Source: Sphingomonas trueperi (lineage in GTDB: Bacteria; Pseudomonadota; Alphaproteobacteria; Sphingomonadales; Sphingomonadaceae). Taken from it: a stretch of DNA of 64,000 nucleotides. This document shows, one piece after another, positions 62,634 to 64,000 of the stretch (positions are counted from its first letter, which is position 1; the number at the start of each line of letters is the position of its first letter). Below the pieces are notes generated by a model. It saw only the letters and a program-made list of their open reading frames with translations. It had not been told where the DNA came from and did no database searches. The translations under genes were made by a program, and so were the position numbers. The DNA lies in contig NZ_JAATJB010000008.1 of NCBI RefSeq assembly GCF_011927635.1, forward strand, positions 1 to 64,000, in the 5' to 3' direction.

Positions 62634-64000
62634 TCATCGCACCACGGTCAGTCGAACGGTCGTGCCGACGGGGACGCCGCGGCGTACCTCCAGCATGCCG
62701 CCCAGCGCTGCGGCGCGCTCGTGCATGCCCTTGAGCCCATAATGGCCCGGCCGTTCCCCGGCGGCGATGATCTCGGGAGGAATGCCGCGGCCCTGATCGT
62801 CGATCTCGATCCGCAGCCGGCCGTCGCTGCTGTTCACCCGCACCTGGGCGAGCAGCGTGCCGGCATGGCGGCGGACATTGGCAAGGGCTTCCTGCACGAT
62901 CGCCAGGATCTGCTCGAGCTCCTCGGGCAGGAAACGCAGCGGCGGCCCTTCGCGGCTGACGGTGACGATCAGCCCTTCCTCTTCGAGGCAGCGGGCAAGG
63001 TCGTCGATCAGCGGCTGCGGATCGCCGGGACCGGTGATGCGGCGGAGCGCCATCACGCGGTCGCGCGCCTCCATCATCACGTCGTCGGCGCGTTCCAGCG
63101 CGCTGTCGATCAGCGTCTGCGCCCGGGAGCCCGGTTCGGTCGCATAGGCGGCGGCCTGGAAGCGCAGCATCAGCCCCTGCATGCTCTGGAGCAAAGTGTC
63201 GTGCAGCTCGCGGGCGATGCGCTCGCGCTCGGCAAGCTGGGCTTCGGCGCGAGCGCGGGTGCGGGCCAGCTGCTCGCGCAGTCGCCAGGCGTAGAGCAGC
63301 CACAGCGCGCCCGCGCCTGCGCCGATCGCCAGCAGCCGGAACCACCAGGTCTGGTAGAAATGCGGGGCGATGGTGACGGTGACGGTCGCGCCCTCGCGAT
63401 TCCACACCCCGTCATTGTTGGCGGCAATCACCTGGAAGCGCCAGCTGCCGGGGCCGAGATTGGCATAATAGGCTTCGCGCGCGGTGCCTGCGTCGATCCA
63501 GCCGCGGTCGACCCCGATCAGCCGGTAGCGGAAGCGCACCCGCTCCGATTCCGCCAGGCTGAGTGCGGTATAGGCGATCCGCAGATTGGCGGTGCCGGCG
63601 GGGAGCGCGACGTCGCGCGGGTCGGCATAGCTGCGGTCGTTCGCGGTCAGCCGGAGGATCGTCACCGGCGGCGGCAGCCGGTTGTGGACGATGCGCGCGG
63701 GATCGATCCAGCCGATGCCGACATTGTCCGCCACCCAGATGCGCCCGTCGCCGCCGCGCACCGCCGTGCTCTTCTGCGCGCCCTGCTGGGCGACGCCGGG
63801 CAGGCCGTCGGCGGCGGTGAAGAGCTGGTGCTGCAGCGCTGCGTGCGGGTCCGCAAAGGCCGCATCGATCGCGGCCTTGCTGGTGCGGACCAGCCCGCGC
63901 ACGCCGTTGATCCAGACGCTGCCATCGGGTGCCTGGACGATGCCGGTGATGCCGCCAAGCTCGGGCACGCGGCTGTCCGACAGCGCCCGCAGGCGCCCCT
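62634..64000 (-). CDS. Sensor histidine kinase with ligand-sensing propeller (partial, continues beyond window)
   Basis: The frame is open to the window edge, so the N-terminus is missing. Visible parts, from the edge inward: a regulator-propeller blade (GGITGIVQAPDGSVWINGVR), a Y_Y_Y domain (LSLAESERVRFRYRLIGVDR, YANLGPGSWRFQVIAANNDG), one membrane helix (WFRLLAIGAGAGALWLLYAW), a HisKA_3 helix (ERIARELHDTLLQSMQGLML) and an HATPase domain (IVQEALANVRRHAG, DDQGRGIPPE, HYGLKGMHERAAALGG). This is the NarL-linked hybrid-like kinase type with a periplasmic propeller sensor, often for glycans. The partner regulator is not in the window. Confidence 0.9.
   Translation of the reverse strand, partial: GRLRALSDSRVPELGGITGIVQAPDGSVWINGVRGLVRTSKAAIDAAFADPHAALQHQLFTAADGLPGVAQQGAQKSTAVRGGDGRIWVADNVGIGWIDPARIVHNRLPPPVTILRLTANDRSYADPRDVALPAGTANLRIAYTALSLAESERVRFRYRLIGVDRGWIDAGTAREAYYANLGPGSWRFQVIAANNDGVWNREGATVTVTIAPHFYQTWWFRLLAIGAGAGALWLLYAWRLREQLARTRARAEAQLAERERIARELHDTLLQSMQGLMLRFQAAAYATEPGSRAQTLIDSALERADDVMMEARDRVMALRRITGPGDPQPLIDDLARCLEEEGLIVTVSREGPPLRFLPEELEQILAIVQEALANVRRHAGTLLAQVRVNSSDGRLRIEIDDQGRGIPPEIIAAGERPGHYGLKGMHERAAALGGMLEVRRGVPVGTTVRLTVVR

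Overview
The window is GC-rich chromosomal DNA, most likely from a Sphingomonadaceae alphaproteobacterium (Sphingomonas or a close relative). Supporting signs are the panB / TPR protein / bamB / der order, a FixLJ pair with a haem-PAS sensor, the ferulate genes of the ferA/ferB (NDP-forming ligase) type, secreted DPP IV-like peptidases, STN-type TonB receptors and a two-partner secretion adhesin with MBG repeats. Nearly all gene calls rest on recognisable protein motifs. No phage, plasmid origin, rRNA or CRISPR array is visible.

Layout. 1-1396: accessory DNA with the end of an IS3-family element inserted in an HTH-type gene, lying on the 3' side of a tRNA-Phe. 1428-3360: minus-strand housekeeping group infA-maf-RNase E/G-yacG. 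3505-6110: palindromic repeat elements flanking the H+-pyrophosphatase gene hppA. 6131-10886: DUF1440 protein, TraB/GumN protein and a glutathione-dependent formaldehyde oxidation operon (adhC-VOC-purU-fghA). 11051-13641: DUF4126, FAD disulfide oxidoreductase, sulfite-oxidase-like enzyme. 13702-16755: a degenerate receiver, FixL and FixJ in overlapping frames, then a small ORF. 16793-24517: P-loop kinase, rlmJ, rluE-like, DPP IV-like peptidase, psd, a TetR gene divergent from a DUF1349 protein, and a hexapeptide acetyltransferase.

24812-30772: ECF sigma, FecR anti-sigma, STN TonB-dependent receptor and an exported trehalase, which could form a regulated uptake and use module. 30786-32255 holds two decaying genes: a histidine kinase with a frameshift plus an amber codon, and an alpha/beta hydrolase with its catalytic middle deleted. 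32256-40543 is a two-partner secretion locus. Its leader contains three perfect stem-loops in 126 bp, TpsA is about 1990 residues with GLUG and MBG repeats, and TpsB follows 3 bp later. 40560-44352: secreted hydrolase, DUF3142 protein and an unrecognised 691-residue exported protein. 44603-45871: cytochrome b561-YceI fusion.

45889-52240 is a ferulate/hydroxycinnamate operon (aldehyde dehydrogenase, DUF3237, FerB-like hydratase-lyase, FerA-like CoA ligase, MFS carrier) behind a promoter flanked by a perfect 10-bp inverted repeat. 52273-58072: GNAT, ArsC-family protein, membrane protein, panB, YfgM-like protein, bamB, der. 58244-58983: bacterioferritin and its small ferredoxin Bfd, with an iron-box-like palindrome upstream. 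59017-64000: DUF418, nitroreductase, DUF3052 and two sensor kinases, the last running off the window end.

The least conventional signals are the hairpin-rich TpsA leader, the pseudo-receiver in the fixLJ operon, the gene-decay patch, the inverted repeat of the ferulate promoter and the FecIR/TonB/trehalase arrangement. I did not find a clearly new multi-gene system.
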